A stretch of DNA of 64,000 bases from DATJSN01 sp035504095 (GCA_035504095.1 DATJSN010000059.1:33843-97842), one strand, 5' to 3'. Positions 9,151 to 18,537 are shown, numbered from the stretch's first letter. Made by a program: numbers and translations. The notes: generated from the sequence alone by a model not told the origin.

Positions 9151-10536
9151 CTACAAGGGTGCGGGATTATGCCAGAGGTCGCCTTTGGCAATAATCTTAT
9201 CAGCTTCTTTTGGTCCCCAACTGCCGGGCTGGTACGGGCGAACTCGGTGGTGGTTCTTAAGGACTTTGTCGACCACCGCCCAGGCGGCCTCAACCGCGTC
9301 CTCACGGGTGAACAGCGCTCCATCGCCGGCCATGGCGTCGCCGAGGAGCCGTTCATAAGGTGACTCCGCGCCCACCAGTTCTTCCAGCAGGTAGAGTTCC
9401 CGCTGGTCGCCGATGAATTCCTTGCCTACGCGCTTGACGCGTGCGGCAATCGCGACCGCAGATTTTGGGGAAAGCTGGAAACGCAGATAGTTGGCCCGGC
9501 CGACCGTCGGCGCCGAATCGGCGAAAAGTCTCTGGGGCGGAGGCTTAAACTCCACCAGGATTTCGCTGGCCGTTTCGGCCAGGCATTTGCCGGAGCGCAG
9601 GTACCACGGCACTCCCTGCCAGCGCCAGGAGTCGATGAAAAGCCGCAGGGCGCAGAAAGTCTCGACATCGGAGTTTCTCGCCACGTTCGGCTCCTTCCGG
9701 TAGCCGATGTACTGGCCGCGCACCATGTCGCCGGGCTTTAAGGGGCGCATGGCCTGAAAGACCTTGGCCTGCTCATTATGTACGGCGCCATAGTTCCTGC
9801 ATACCGGCGCCTCCATGGCCAATAGCGCGACGATCTGGAAAAGATGGTTCTCAATCACGTCGCGCAGGCAGCCGGCGGTTTCATAAAACGCGCCACGGCC
9901 CTTCACGCCGAAATCCTCGGACAGGGTTAATTGAACGCTGGCCACATGATCGCGATTCCAGATCGGCTCCAGGAACGAATTGGCGAAGCGAAAATAGAGA
10001 ATGTTCATGATCGCTTCTTTTCCAAGGAAGTGATCGATGCGGAAGATGGAGTCTTCCGGGAATACGGACAGCGCGACCTTGTTAAGCTTTTGCGCGGAGG
10101 CCAGGTCGCGTCCGAACGGTTTTTCCACAATCACGCGTGCATTCTCGGCGAGGCCCGCAGAGCCGAGATTTTGGATCACCGTCTCAAAGAGTGAAGGCGG
10201 AATGGCCAGATAGTGGGCCGGACGCCGCGCTTTGCCCAGCGACTTTTTTATCGCGGCGAACGTGCCCGGGTCGTTATAGTCCCCGCTGACATAACTCAGC
10301 AGCGACAAAAGCTGCTTAAGGGCGCGCCGGTTATCGATCCCGCCCGCTCGTTTGAGGCTGTCGATGACGCGCTGGTGCAGTTGTTCCATGCTCCACTTCG
10401 GCGCCGCGACGCCGATGACCGGAACATTGAGCTCGCCCCGTTTCACCAGTCCATAGAGCGCCGGGAAAATCATCTTGTGGACCAAATCGCCCGTTACACC
10501 GAAAACTACCAGAGCATCGGAATGTGTGGGTTTCAT
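9151..10536 (-). CDS. zwf: Glucose-6-phosphate 1-dehydrogenase
   Basis: This enzyme oxidises glucose-6-phosphate to 6-phosphogluconolactone, the first step of the oxidative pentose phosphate pathway. The 461-residue protein begins with the nucleotide-binding motif FGVTGDL (residues 12-18) and carries EKPFG at 138-142. The family signature RIDHFLGKE contains the catalytic Asp168-His169 pair and Lys173. The start codon overlaps the stop of gnd by one base (TGATG), with GGGAGG just upstream inside gnd, so the two genes are translationally coupled. No lactonase gene (pgl) was found nearby. Confidence 0.95.
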   Translation of the reverse strand: MKPTHSDALVVFGVTGDLVHKMIFPALYGLVKRGELNVPVIGVAAPKWSMEQLHQRVIDSLKRAGGIDNRRALKQLLSLLSYVSGDYNDPGTFAAIKKSLGKARRPAHYLAIPPSLFETVIQNLGSAGLAENARVIVEKPFGRDLASAQKLNKVALSVFPEDSIFRIDHFLGKEAIMNILYFRFANSFLEPIWNRDHVASVQLTLSEDFGVKGRGAFYETAGCLRDVIENHLFQIVALLAMEAPVCRNYGAVHNEQAKVFQAMRPLKPGDMVRGQYIGYRKEPNVARNSDVETFCALRLFIDSWRWQGVPWYLRSGKCLAETASEILVEFKPPPQRLFADSAPTVGRANYLRFQLSPKSAVAIAARVKRVGKEFIGDQRELYLLEELVGAESPYERLLGDAMAGDGALFTREDAVEAAWAVVDKVLKNHHRVRPYQPGSWGPKEADKIIAKGDLWHNPAPL

Positions 10537-11564
10537 CAGGCGCCTCCCTGTTTGGCGGTTTTTTCATCATGTCCGCCAAACTCGCGACGCAGGGCGGAGA
10601 GAATCTTGTCAGCGAAATCGGCCTCACCGCGCGAGCCGAAACGTTCATATAGCGAAGCGCTGAGCACGGGAGCTGGGACGGATTCATCGATCGCGGCCTT
10701 GACCGTCCAGCGGCCTTCGCCGGAGTCGGACACTCGGCCCGCGAAGTCTGTCAGGTCCGGGTTCTCCAGTAGCGCGATGGCGGCCAGGTCCAGCAGCCAC
10801 GAGGCAATCACGCTGCCGCGGCGCCAGACCTCTGTGATGTCGGTCAAATTTAAGTCAAACATATAATGTTCAGGATCGCGCAGCGGCGTGGTTTCGGCAT
10901 CGACGGTACGCTGCTGTTTGCCTGCATTGGCGTGGCGGAGAATGTTAAGCCCTTCGGCATAAGCGGCCATGAGGCCGTACTCGATGCCATTATGGACCAT
11001 CTTGACGAAGTGGCCGGCGCCGCTGGGCCCGCAGTGCAGGTAGCCCTGTTCCGCGGTGCCGCCGGTCTTCTCCCGGCCGGGCGTGCGCGGCGCTGCCGAA
11101 ATACCCGGCGCCAGGGCGGCAAAAATGGGATCAAGGCGCTGCACAACGGCTTGTTCACCACCGATCATCAGGCAATAGCCGCGCTCAGCCCCCCAGACTC
11201 CGCCGCTGGTCCCTGCGTCCACGTAGTGGATGCCTTTGGGTTTGAGTTCAGCGGCGCGGCGAATGTCGTCATGGTAGTAGGAGTTGCCGCCGTCGATCAC
11301 CACGTCGTCGCTCTGGAGGAAAGGGATCAGGGCGGTCAGCGTTTGATCGACCACCGCCGCCGGCACCATCATCCAGATGGCGCGCGGTTTTTTGAGCTTA
11401 CGCGCGAAATCTTCCAGCGACGTTGTCCCAACCGCGCCTTCTTTAGCCAGTGCCTCCACGGCTGGCGAATGAATGTCGTAAACGACGCACCGGTGCCCGG
11501 CGCGCATAAGGCGCTGCACCATATTGTTTCCCATCCGGCCCAATCCGATCATGCCCAATTCCAT
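10536..11564 (-). CDS. gnd: 6-phosphogluconate dehydrogenase, decarboxylating, short type
   Basis: This enzyme converts 6-phosphogluconate to ribulose-5-phosphate and CO2. The Rossmann motif GLGRMG is at residues 7-12, the substrate-binding DGGNS at 91-95, and the catalytic Lys/His/Asn set in HFVKMVHNGIEYG. At about 342 residues it is the short type rather than the 470-residue E. coli form. An aspartate (Asp30, VVYD) ends the second beta strand, which suggests a preference for NAD over NADP; this is inference. The chosen ATG at 11564 has an AAAGGA site and begins with the canonical MELGMIGLG. An open frame extends 27 codons further to 11645 but looks like former aldolase-gene sequence. Its stop overlaps the zwf start. 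Confidence 0.93.
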   Translation of the reverse strand: MELGMIGLGRMGNNMVQRLMRAGHRCVVYDIHSPAVEALAKEGAVGTTSLEDFARKLKKPRAIWMMVPAAVVDQTLTALIPFLQSDDVVIDGGNSYYHDDIRRAAELKPKGIHYVDAGTSGGVWGAERGYCLMIGGEQAVVQRLDPIFAALAPGISAAPRTPGREKTGGTAEQGYLHCGPSGAGHFVKMVHNGIEYGLMAAYAEGLNILRHANAGKQQRTVDAETTPLRDPEHYMFDLNLTDITEVWRRGSVIASWLLDLAAIALLENPDLTDFAGRVSDSGEGRWTVKAAIDESVPAPVLSASLYERFGSRGEADFADKILSALRREFGGHDEKTAKQGGA

Positions 11565-11641
11565 TTGGTTTTCCTTTCTGTTAAAAACTGTAGCGCCCGT
11601 TGAGAAATTTGGCAAACCGCCTGTTACGGGTTGGAACATTT

Positions 11642-11722
11642 TCATCCATTGCCGGCTGCCGGCAAGCCATTATCGTCGGCGACCATCGCTTTGGCGATGT
11701 TTATAAGTTCCTGCACATTCAT
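11642..11722 (-). pseudogene. Remnant of class I fructose-bisphosphate aldolase (N-terminal 26 codons)
   Basis: A short frame begins with an ATG that overlaps the phosphoketolase stop codon (ATGA). It reads MNVQELINIAKAMVADDNG and stops after 26 codons. This closely resembles the first residues of class I fructose-bisphosphate aldolases (the pattern ELINxAKAMVADDKGLLAMDES), but the DES segment and the rest of the enzyme are missing. The sequence then runs into the upstream part of gnd. The overlap suggests that an aldolase gene was once translationally coupled to xfp and was deleted. The peptide is too short to be an enzyme. Confidence 0.6.
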
Positions 11723-14112
11723 TGGGGTTTGCTCCATTTGAATTCGCGAATCTCTGGCATATCCTGGCCGAACTTACAAATGTACTGACGGTGTTCAATC
11801 AGTTTTTCCTGCATTTGTTGTTTAAGATAATCGCCTTTGCCTTTCAGTTGTGGAAGTCGATCAATAACATCCTGGACGAGGTGAAAGCGGTCCATTTCGT
11901 TGAGCACAGGCATATCGAAAGGCGTGGTAATCGTGCCTTCCTCTTTATATCCGCGGACATGCAGATTGCCGTGATTGGTTCGGCGATAGGTCAGCCGATG
12001 AATGAGCCAGGGATAGCCATGAAAAGCAAAAATAATTGGCTTGTCGGCGGTGAAAAGCGAGTCAAAATCCCTGTCGCTCAGGCCGTGTGGATGTTCGGTG
12101 CTGGGCTGAAGTTTCATAAGATCCACAATATTGACCACGCGGATTTTCAAATAGGGCAGGGAATGGCGCAAAATGGAGACAGCGGCAAGTATCTCAAGAG
12201 TGGGCACGTCGCCGGCGCAGGCCATTACCACGTCGGGCTCCGCGCCGCTGTCGTTGCTGGCCCATTCCCAGATGCCGATTCCTTCGGTGCAGTGTTCGAC
12301 GGCGGCATCCATCGTCAGCCATTGCGGAGCGGGATGTTTACCCGCAACAACGACGTTAACGTAATGCCGGCTGCGTAAACAGTGATCCATTACGGAAAGA
12401 AGACAGTTGGCATCCGGCGGAAGATACACGCGCACTATTTCGGCCTTCTTATTGACAACATGATCAATAAATCCTGGGTCCTGATGCGTGAAACCATTGT
12501 GATCCTGACGCCAGACGTGAGAAGCGAGTAGATAATTCAGTGAAGCGATTTTTCGCCGCCATGGCAATTGAGACGTCACTTTCAGCCACTTGGCGTGCTG
12601 GTTAAACATCGAATCGACAATGTGGATGAACGCTTCGTAGCAGTTGAATAAACCGTGCCGGCCGGTGAGCAGGTATCCTTCAAGCCAGCCTTCGCACTGA
12701 TGCTCGCTGAGCACTTCCAACACACGCCCTTGGGGCGCCAAAAATTCGTCAATTTTGATGGTGCTGCCTTCCCACTGGCGTTTGGTAGCTTCAAAGACCG
12801 CGGTGAGCCGGTTGGAAATCGTTTCATCGGGGCCAAAAAGCCGAAAGTTTCGCTGGTCCTGATTCATCTTAATCACGTCGCGAATAAACGTTCCAAGGAC
12901 GCGAGTGTCTTCGGCGTCGACCGCGCCGGGGGCGGGTACCTTGACGGCATAGTCGCGGAAATCGGGCATGCGCAGGTCGCGCAGGAAAATTCCGCCATTG
13001 GCGTGTGGATTAGCGCCCATCCGCCGCTCGCCCGTAGGCGCCAGTTGAGCCAATTCTTTATCGAATCCACCGTTTTGGTCAAAAAGTTCCTCGGGTTTAT
13101 AGCTTTTGAGCCATTGCTCAAGTAATTTCAAATGTTCGGGGTTTTTGTCGGGGTCGGATAGAGGCACCTGATGGGCGCGAAACGTTCCCTCCACAGGCAG
13201 CCCATCGACTTGCTTAGGCCCGGTCCATCCCTTGGGAGTATTGAGCACGATCATTGGCCACAAAGGACGCTTTTGAAAGCCTTTTTTACGCGCTTGGCGC
13301 TGGATGGATTGAATATTGTCGATCACCTTGTCGAGTGTCACCGCCATCGCGCGGTGCATCTTCATAGGCTCATGACCTTCGACGAAATAGGGCTTCCATC
13401 CATACCCTTGCAGTAACTTCTGTAACTCTGTTCGCGGAATGCGGGCCAGAATCGTAGGGTTGGCGATTTTGTATCCGTTGAGGTGAAGGATGGGCAACAC
13501 CGCGCCATCGGTTACAGGGTCGAGGAATTTGTTGGAATGCCACGCGGTAGCCAGTGGTCCGGTTTCCGCTTCGCCGTCACCGACCACGCACGCGACAATC
13601 AAATCCGGATTATCCAGAACAGCTCCGAAGGAATGGCTGATCGAATAACCCAGTTCACCGCCTTCATGGATGGATCCCGGACATTCGGGAGACACGTGAC
13701 TGGGAATTCCGCCGGGAAATGAGAATTGTCTGAAAAGTTTTGTGAGTCCGGCTTGGTCCTGCGTAATATTCGGATAAATTTCGCTATAGGTTCCTTCCAG
13801 ATAAGTATTGCCGACGAGTGCCGGACCGCCGTGGCCGGGGCCGGAAACATAAATCATGTTCAAATCATATTTTTTAATAACGCGGTTCAAATGCACGTAA
13901 ATAAAATTTTGTCCCGGCGTGGTTCCCCAGTGTCCCAGAAGCATGTGCTTAATGTGCGAAATATTCAGCGGCTCGCGCAATAGTGGGTTGTCGTAAAGGT
14001 AAATCTGGCCGACAGAGAGATAATTGGCCGCGCGCCAATAGGCATTCATTTTTCGCAGCAAATCCGGTGATAAAGATTTTTTCACAGGTTTAATCTTTTT
14101 CGCTTTTTTCAT
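11719..14112 (-). CDS. xfp: Xylulose-5-phosphate/fructose-6-phosphate phosphoketolase
   Basis: This thiamine-diphosphate enzyme splits xylulose-5-phosphate or fructose-6-phosphate with phosphate, giving acetyl-phosphate plus a C3 or C4 sugar phosphate. The 797-residue length is normal. The N-terminal half carries GHWGTTPGQNFIYVHLNR, YVSGPGHGGPA, the SxSHAFGA-like segment SISHSFGA and the cofactor-binding GDGEAETGPLATAW. The C-terminal half carries the family segment NxRHPxPQW (here GKHPAPQWL). It lies 19 nt after ackA on the same strand, so acetyl-phosphate made here can be turned into ATP by the neighbour. AGGAACAG precedes the ATG. Confidence 0.95.
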   Translation of the reverse strand: MKKAKKIKPVKKSLSPDLLRKMNAYWRAANYLSVGQIYLYDNPLLREPLNISHIKHMLLGHWGTTPGQNFIYVHLNRVIKKYDLNMIYVSGPGHGGPALVGNTYLEGTYSEIYPNITQDQAGLTKLFRQFSFPGGIPSHVSPECPGSIHEGGELGYSISHSFGAVLDNPDLIVACVVGDGEAETGPLATAWHSNKFLDPVTDGAVLPILHLNGYKIANPTILARIPRTELQKLLQGYGWKPYFVEGHEPMKMHRAMAVTLDKVIDNIQSIQRQARKKGFQKRPLWPMIVLNTPKGWTGPKQVDGLPVEGTFRAHQVPLSDPDKNPEHLKLLEQWLKSYKPEELFDQNGGFDKELAQLAPTGERRMGANPHANGGIFLRDLRMPDFRDYAVKVPAPGAVDAEDTRVLGTFIRDVIKMNQDQRNFRLFGPDETISNRLTAVFEATKRQWEGSTIKIDEFLAPQGRVLEVLSEHQCEGWLEGYLLTGRHGLFNCYEAFIHIVDSMFNQHAKWLKVTSQLPWRRKIASLNYLLASHVWRQDHNGFTHQDPGFIDHVVNKKAEIVRVYLPPDANCLLSVMDHCLRSRHYVNVVVAGKHPAPQWLTMDAAVEHCTEGIGIWEWASNDSGAEPDVVMACAGDVPTLEILAAVSILRHSLPYLKIRVVNIVDLMKLQPSTEHPHGLSDRDFDSLFTADKPIIFAFHGYPWLIHRLTYRRTNHGNLHVRGYKEEGTITTPFDMPVLNEMDRFHLVQDVIDRLPQLKGKGDYLKQQMQEKLIEHRQYICKFGQDMPEIREFKWSKPQ

Positions 14113-14131
14113 AATCTGTTCCTGTTCAATT

Positions 14132-15328
14132 TCAATATTTTAGCCCCCGTACGTCGCAAACGCTTTGAGCGATGATCTGTTCCTCGTCGGTGTGGACTAC
14201 ACGCACAGTAACCAGAGAGCCGCCTGCCGAAATAATCGGTGCGTTCTCATCGTTTCGTGCCAAATCCAGGCGAATTCCCATCCAATCCATATCGCTGCAA
14301 ATTTTAGCCCTGATCTGTGGTGCGTTTTCACCAATTCCGGCCGAAAAAATCAGAGTGTCCAATCCCTGTAAAACCGCGGCCAGAGCGGCAATCCATTTTT
14401 TTGCCTGGTAGCAAAACATCTCAACCGCTTCCGCGGCGCGTACGTCCTGAGCTTCCCGCGAAAGCAATTCGCGCATATCGGAACTGATCTCCGATATGCC
14501 CAGTAAGCCAGACTCATGATTGACCATGTGATGAAATTGTTGTGCCGTAACTTGTTCGGCGCGCGACAAATACCAGCCCAGACCGGGATCCAAATCGCCG
14601 GAACGCGTGCTCATGGGCAGGCCCGCAGCAGGTGTAAAACTCATGCTGGTGTCCATACTTTTGCCATCGTGTACGGCGGTGACGCTGGCGCCGTTACCCA
14701 GGTGAGCGATAATCACACGGCCTTTGGCGGCCTTGGCGCCGGCCAGACGGGCAAGTTCCCCCATCAGAAATTCACAGGATAATCCGTGAAATCCATAACG
14801 CCGAACTCCTCTGGCGTCATAGCGACGCGGAATCGGGAGTAAATGCGCCACGCGTGGCATATCGTGATGGAACGCCGTATCAAAGCAGGCGATCTGGGGC
14901 AGATGAGGGAATCTTTGGTGAAAGGCTTCGGTCAGCAGAATTTCCTCAGGAAGATGTTCCGGATCGAATGGGCTGAGTTTATGGAGGGCTTCAATCATTT
15001 CCGGCGTTATACGCTGTGGTGTCCAATACTTCGGCCCGCCGTGTACGACGCGATGTCCAACCGCTGCCAGCTCGCCGTGCTGAAATCTTTCCTGAATCCA
15101 ATCCATCAGAATGTTCACCGCGGCAGTATGGTCCGGAGCGGTGATCTGCCGAGAGATGTCATCGTCCTGGTTAAGAGCATTGATCTTAAAAGAGCCTTTA
15201 GAAAGGCCGATACCTTCAATTTCGCCCGTTAAAACCCGCTGCAGCGTGCCGTCGACTTCAAAGAGCGCGAACTTGATGCTCGATGAGCCACCATTGACCG
15301 TCAGAACGCATGGAACAGCAGGTTTCAT
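14132..15328 (-). CDS. ackA: Acetate kinase
   Basis: This enzyme converts acetyl-phosphate and ADP to acetate and ATP. The 398-residue protein shows both family signatures: VNGGSSSIKFALF near the N-terminus and the later VVHGGPKY, FDTAFHHDMP, HLGNGASVTAV and TRSGDLDPG segments, including the conserved Arg/Asp active-site set. It sits between glgP (18 nt upstream) and xfp (19 nt downstream) in one transcription unit, completing the energy-yielding end of the phosphoketolase route. The ribosome-binding site (GGGAAT) is modest, and translation may depend on coupling to glgP. Confidence 0.96.
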   Translation of the reverse strand: MKPAVPCVLTVNGGSSSIKFALFEVDGTLQRVLTGEIEGIGLSKGSFKINALNQDDDISRQITAPDHTAAVNILMDWIQERFQHGELAAVGHRVVHGGPKYWTPQRITPEMIEALHKLSPFDPEHLPEEILLTEAFHQRFPHLPQIACFDTAFHHDMPRVAHLLPIPRRYDARGVRRYGFHGLSCEFLMGELARLAGAKAAKGRVIIAHLGNGASVTAVHDGKSMDTSMSFTPAAGLPMSTRSGDLDPGLGWYLSRAEQVTAQQFHHMVNHESGLLGISEISSDMRELLSREAQDVRAAEAVEMFCYQAKKWIAALAAVLQGLDTLIFSAGIGENAPQIRAKICSDMDWMGIRLDLARNDENAPIISAGGSLVTVRVVHTDEEQIIAQSVCDVRGLKY

Positions 15329-15346
15329 GAACGATTCCCAAACCGA

Positions 15347-17890
15347 TCATTTTTGCCACAGGATTTGTTTGGTTTCCAGCGGCACCACTACGCCTGGAAG
15401 ATAGGGGACAACCCGCGCCGTAAAGTCGGAAGCGGGGCGGCTCGCCGGCACACTGATTGAATAAACGTAACCATTGACCGAACCAACCAATTTGTTGCCG
15501 CGCGTCATTGGCTCACACACCGGCGCGCCATTATTTGCGCCATCAGCATAAAGCTCGACCCGCACCGCATCCGGATCAATTTCATCAAGAAAAACCTGAA
15601 CTTCAAAATTGTGTTTATTTCCGGCGGTTTGAACTTTCACCAGACCGAAACGTATGTCCGCCCACTTGCGCTGCAAAGCATGCCGCCAATCGACAATCTT
15701 TGCGCCAAATGCGCCCTTATCAGCGGCGCGCCGCTGGTAAGTTTCCAGAGCCGGCAAATAATACTTTTCGGTGTATTCGCTTACGCAACGATTGGCGGAA
15801 AAACGGGGAGTCAGGCGCGCCATGCTTTCACGCATGCGCGCCACCCATGCGGTCGGAATGCCATTCTGATCCCGGGTGTAAAACGCGGGGACCACTTCCC
15901 GTTCAAGCAGATCGTAGAGTTGCCCGGCTTCGGCGGCGTCCCAGGCCGGATCTTCACCATGTTCCCTGCCGTCTCCGAGTGCCCAGCCGACTTCGGGTGT
16001 ATAAGCTTCGGCCCACCAACCATCCAGTTCCGAAAGATTGATTCCGCCATTCACCAGCACCTTCATGCCGCTGGTACCGCTGGCCTCCCAGGGCCGGCGT
16101 GGCGTGTTAAGCCATAGATCGACGCCTTGCACCAGATTTTCCGTCAAAAGCATGTCGTAATCACTAAGGAAAATCACATGCGGCCGCACCTCGGGTTGTC
16201 TGATGAATTGAATCCATTGTTGCACCAGCGACTTGCCCGTCTGATCCGCCGGGTGAGCTTTGCCGGCGATGATGAGTTGCACGGGACGTTGTGGATTCGT
16301 CAGCAGTCGCAAAAGTCGCGCCGGATCATTCAGGAGTAAATTGGGCCGCTTGTACGTGGCAAAGCGCCGTGCAAAACCCAGCGTAAGCGCGTTGGGATCG
16401 AATAAATTTTTGGCTTGCTCGACAACTTCTACCGAAGCCCCATTGAGTGCTAACTGCAGGGCCAGTCGTTGACGTGCGTATTGAATCAGCGACATGCGAC
16501 CGGATGACCGCAGTTGCCAGAATGCGGCGTCGGGCGCCTGGCGAATGGCGCTTTCCAGATTGCCTTTTCCATCCATCCAGCGATCTTTACCGCAACGTGT
16601 TGTCCAAAATTCATCGGCGAGAGCAGAGTCCCAACTCGGCATGTGTACGCCGTTGGTGACATGTCCGACCGGAACCTGAGTTTCCGGCCAGCGCCCAAAC
16701 AGAGGTGCAAAAATACGCCGGCTGACCTGGCCATGCAGGCGGCTTACGCCATTGACAGCTCCGCTGCCACGGACAGCCAGATACGCCATGTTGAAAGGTT
16801 CGGAAGAATCGTTGGGGTTCAACCGTCCCAGTGCCAGCAGATCATGAATGGAAATACCCAGGCGTTGTGCGTAAGCGGTTGCATATTGCTCGATCAGTGA
16901 CGGGGCAAATCGATCAAACCCCGCAGGCACGGCGGTATGGGTTGTGAAAAGATTGCCCGCCCGCGTGACCTCCAGCGCCGTTTCAAACGGTTGGCCGGTT
17001 TCTTCCATGAAATTGCGAGCGCGTTCCAAAATAGCGAAGGCGGCGTGACCTTCATTAAGATGGCAGACCTGCGGCTGGATGCCCAGGGCCCTCAATAACC
17101 GCCAGCCGCCAATCCCAAGAGCCAATTCCTGTTTCAGGCGTAATTCCGGACCACCACCATAAAGTTCGCTGGTGATGCCGCGGTGGATGGGAAAATTTGC
17201 TGCGTCATTGCTGTCCAGCAGGTAAAGTTTCAATCGGCCAACCTGGACCTGCCAGGCGCGTAACCAGAGTGAGTAACCCGGGAGTCGGATTTCCAGTCGC
17301 AGCCATTCGCCATTGGGTTCGCGCAAAGGAGTAACCGGCAGTTGGCCGGGGTCGTTGTAGGGATAAAGCTCCTGCTGATAGCCGTCCCGGCCGATTTCCT
17401 GGCGAAAATATCCCTGCTGGTAAAGAAGCCCTACGCCCACGACGGGTACGCCGAGATCGCCGGCCGCTTTGAGTTGATCACCGGCAACGTTGCCTAAACC
17501 ACCGGAATAGATGGGTAGTGCCTCGCTCAACATAAATTCCATGCTGAAATACGCGACGCAATTCAAGCCAGACTGAGCATGTTTTTGCTGAAACCAGGTG
17601 GAAGAATTCGCAGCGTTACGTTTGGCGCTGACAAGATCGTCAACTTTTTTACGAAAGCCCGGTTCTTTCAGGGCCTTTTCGAGTTGATCGCGTGAAACCG
17701 TCTGTAGAACAAGCCAGGGATTATGCGTCAGGTCCCAGAGTGTGGAATCAAGTTGGCGCCACAAATCGTCAGCGGCGTGATTCCATGAACAACGCAGGTC
17801 CAGCGCCAGTTGGGCCAGTGAATCGAAACCTTCAACATCCCTGGGCGCAAAACCGTAGATCGTATTATCAAAATGAGTTTCTTTGCCCAT
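15347..17890 (-). CDS. glgP: Alpha-glucan (glycogen) phosphorylase with N-terminal DUF3417
   Basis: This enzyme cleaves glycogen with phosphate to give glucose-1-phosphate. The 847-residue protein belongs to the shorter 'alpha-glucan phosphorylase' branch, with an N-terminal DUF3417-like domain (about residues 15-110, LALDLRCSWNHAADDLW). This is followed by VAYFSMEFMLSEALPIYSGG, AGDQLKAAGDLGVPVVGVGL and the pyridoxal-phosphate site EASGTSGMKVLVNGG. A perfect AAGGAGG site lies 7 nt before the ATG. It is the first gene of the glgP-ackA-xfp unit and supplies G1P to the pgm gene further along. A short C-terminal extension beyond the catalytic core resembles a beta-rich tail. Confidence 0.93.
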   Translation of the reverse strand: MGKETHFDNTIYGFAPRDVEGFDSLAQLALDLRCSWNHAADDLWRQLDSTLWDLTHNPWLVLQTVSRDQLEKALKEPGFRKKVDDLVSAKRNAANSSTWFQQKHAQSGLNCVAYFSMEFMLSEALPIYSGGLGNVAGDQLKAAGDLGVPVVGVGLLYQQGYFRQEIGRDGYQQELYPYNDPGQLPVTPLREPNGEWLRLEIRLPGYSLWLRAWQVQVGRLKLYLLDSNDAANFPIHRGITSELYGGGPELRLKQELALGIGGWRLLRALGIQPQVCHLNEGHAAFAILERARNFMEETGQPFETALEVTRAGNLFTTHTAVPAGFDRFAPSLIEQYATAYAQRLGISIHDLLALGRLNPNDSSEPFNMAYLAVRGSGAVNGVSRLHGQVSRRIFAPLFGRWPETQVPVGHVTNGVHMPSWDSALADEFWTTRCGKDRWMDGKGNLESAIRQAPDAAFWQLRSSGRMSLIQYARQRLALQLALNGASVEVVEQAKNLFDPNALTLGFARRFATYKRPNLLLNDPARLLRLLTNPQRPVQLIIAGKAHPADQTGKSLVQQWIQFIRQPEVRPHVIFLSDYDMLLTENLVQGVDLWLNTPRRPWEASGTSGMKVLVNGGINLSELDGWWAEAYTPEVGWALGDGREHGEDPAWDAAEAGQLYDLLEREVVPAFYTRDQNGIPTAWVARMRESMARLTPRFSANRCVSEYTEKYYLPALETYQRRAADKGAFGAKIVDWRHALQRKWADIRFGLVKVQTAGNKHNFEVQVFLDEIDPDAVRVELYADGANNGAPVCEPMTRGNKLVGSVNGYVYSISVPASRPASDFTARVVPYLPGVVVPLETKQILWQK

Positions 17891-18091
17891 GGCGAGGCCT
17901 CCTTAAGTTTTGCAATTCAGCCGCGGTGCATATCGTGCAATATCGTAACCAGCATCCGGCGAACAGACCAAACTAATAAGTTAGGTTTTCATGAAGTTAA
18001 TTTGTTGATCTGACGAGCGGCGTTTTATGACTAAACCAGGCCGAATTGTCCGATGATAAGGTGATTTCACTATAACAATGTAGAATTTTAT

Positions 18092-18120
18092 GCGACATAA
18101 TAATTGTAAATAAATTAATT
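18092..18120. repeat. Split repeat, part A, copy 1
   Basis: Twenty-nine bases are identical to 21639-21667, and the identity continues with one mismatch for six more bases. In copy 1 this part is separated from part B (18651-18676) by about 530 nt holding two small genes. In copy 2 the two parts are only 18 nt apart. Confidence 0.85.
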
Positions 18121-18170
18121 GCATAGTGGTGTACTAATTTGAAATGCCTTGGACTTGGCGCACCACATAA

Positions 18171-18356
18171 TTAGGGTTCTGGTTTTTGATTCAATAACCC
18201 CGGCCACACATGAGCATTGGGTACTTCGGGACCGGATTGTGTCTCATGAGCAACATAGACTTCATGAAACGCATATTCAAAGATAAGAATCACCAAAAAT
18301 ATAATAATAACGGCCAGAATGATCATATTCGTTTGATTTCGTCTGTTGAAAAGCAT
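18171..18356 (-). CDS. Small single-span membrane protein
   Basis: The 61-residue product has one strongly hydrophobic segment at about residues 11-28 (MIILAVIIIFLVILIFEYAF), preceded by basic residues and followed by a polar tail ending in proline-rich sequence. It is not recognised. A GAAGTGA sequence precedes the ATG. It follows the small gene at 18385-18537 by 28 nt on the same strand, so the two are probably one operon. No function can be assigned. Confidence 0.5.
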   Translation of the reverse strand: MLFNRRNQTNMIILAVIIIFLVILIFEYAFHEVYVAHETQSGPEVPNAHVWPGLLNQKPEP

Positions 18357-18384
18357 TTAAATCACTTCAAAATGGCAGCGCATA

Positions 18385-18537
18385 TCACTTGTCCTTTTTG
18401 ACCAGATAAAAGACGCCGAGTGCCATAAGGACCAGACTTTCTGCGAGAAAAAATGGATCTTCGGGTCGGTTGAGTTCTCCTATCCCGATTACAACCGCCG
18501 CCCCAAGCAAAATAATCGCACCGGCAATTTTGTTCAT
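18385..18537 (-). CDS. Very small two-span membrane protein (50 aa)
   Basis: An ATG with an AAGGACGA ribosome-binding site opens a 50-codon frame. It encodes a hydrophobic segment (IAGAIILLGAAVVIGIG), a short polar loop (ELNRPEDPFF), a second hydrophobic segment (LAESLVLMALGVFYLV) and a lysine-rich end. The arrangement, hydrophobic-loop-hydrophobic-KKDK, is that of a real small membrane protein rather than chance. It lies 28 nt upstream of another small membrane-protein gene. The family is not recognised. Confidence 0.55.
   Translation of the reverse strand: MNKIAGAIILLGAAVVIGIGELNRPEDPFFLAESLVLMALGVFYLVKKDK

Larger units (their letters stand above)
17891..18384. other. Upstream region of glgP with half of a split AT-rich repeat
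   Basis: This region is mostly AT-rich and should carry the glgP promoter, though no clear -35/-10 pair could be assigned. The 29 bases at 18092-18120 (GCGACATAATAATTGTAAAT and onward) are repeated exactly at 21639-21667. A small membrane-protein gene on the minus strand lies at 18171-18356. Confidence 0.5.

Noticed and set aside
10536..11645. Longer gnd start at 11645
   Set aside because: The extra 27 residues have no family similarity, and the ATG at 11564 has a proper ribosome-binding site before the canonical Rossmann start.
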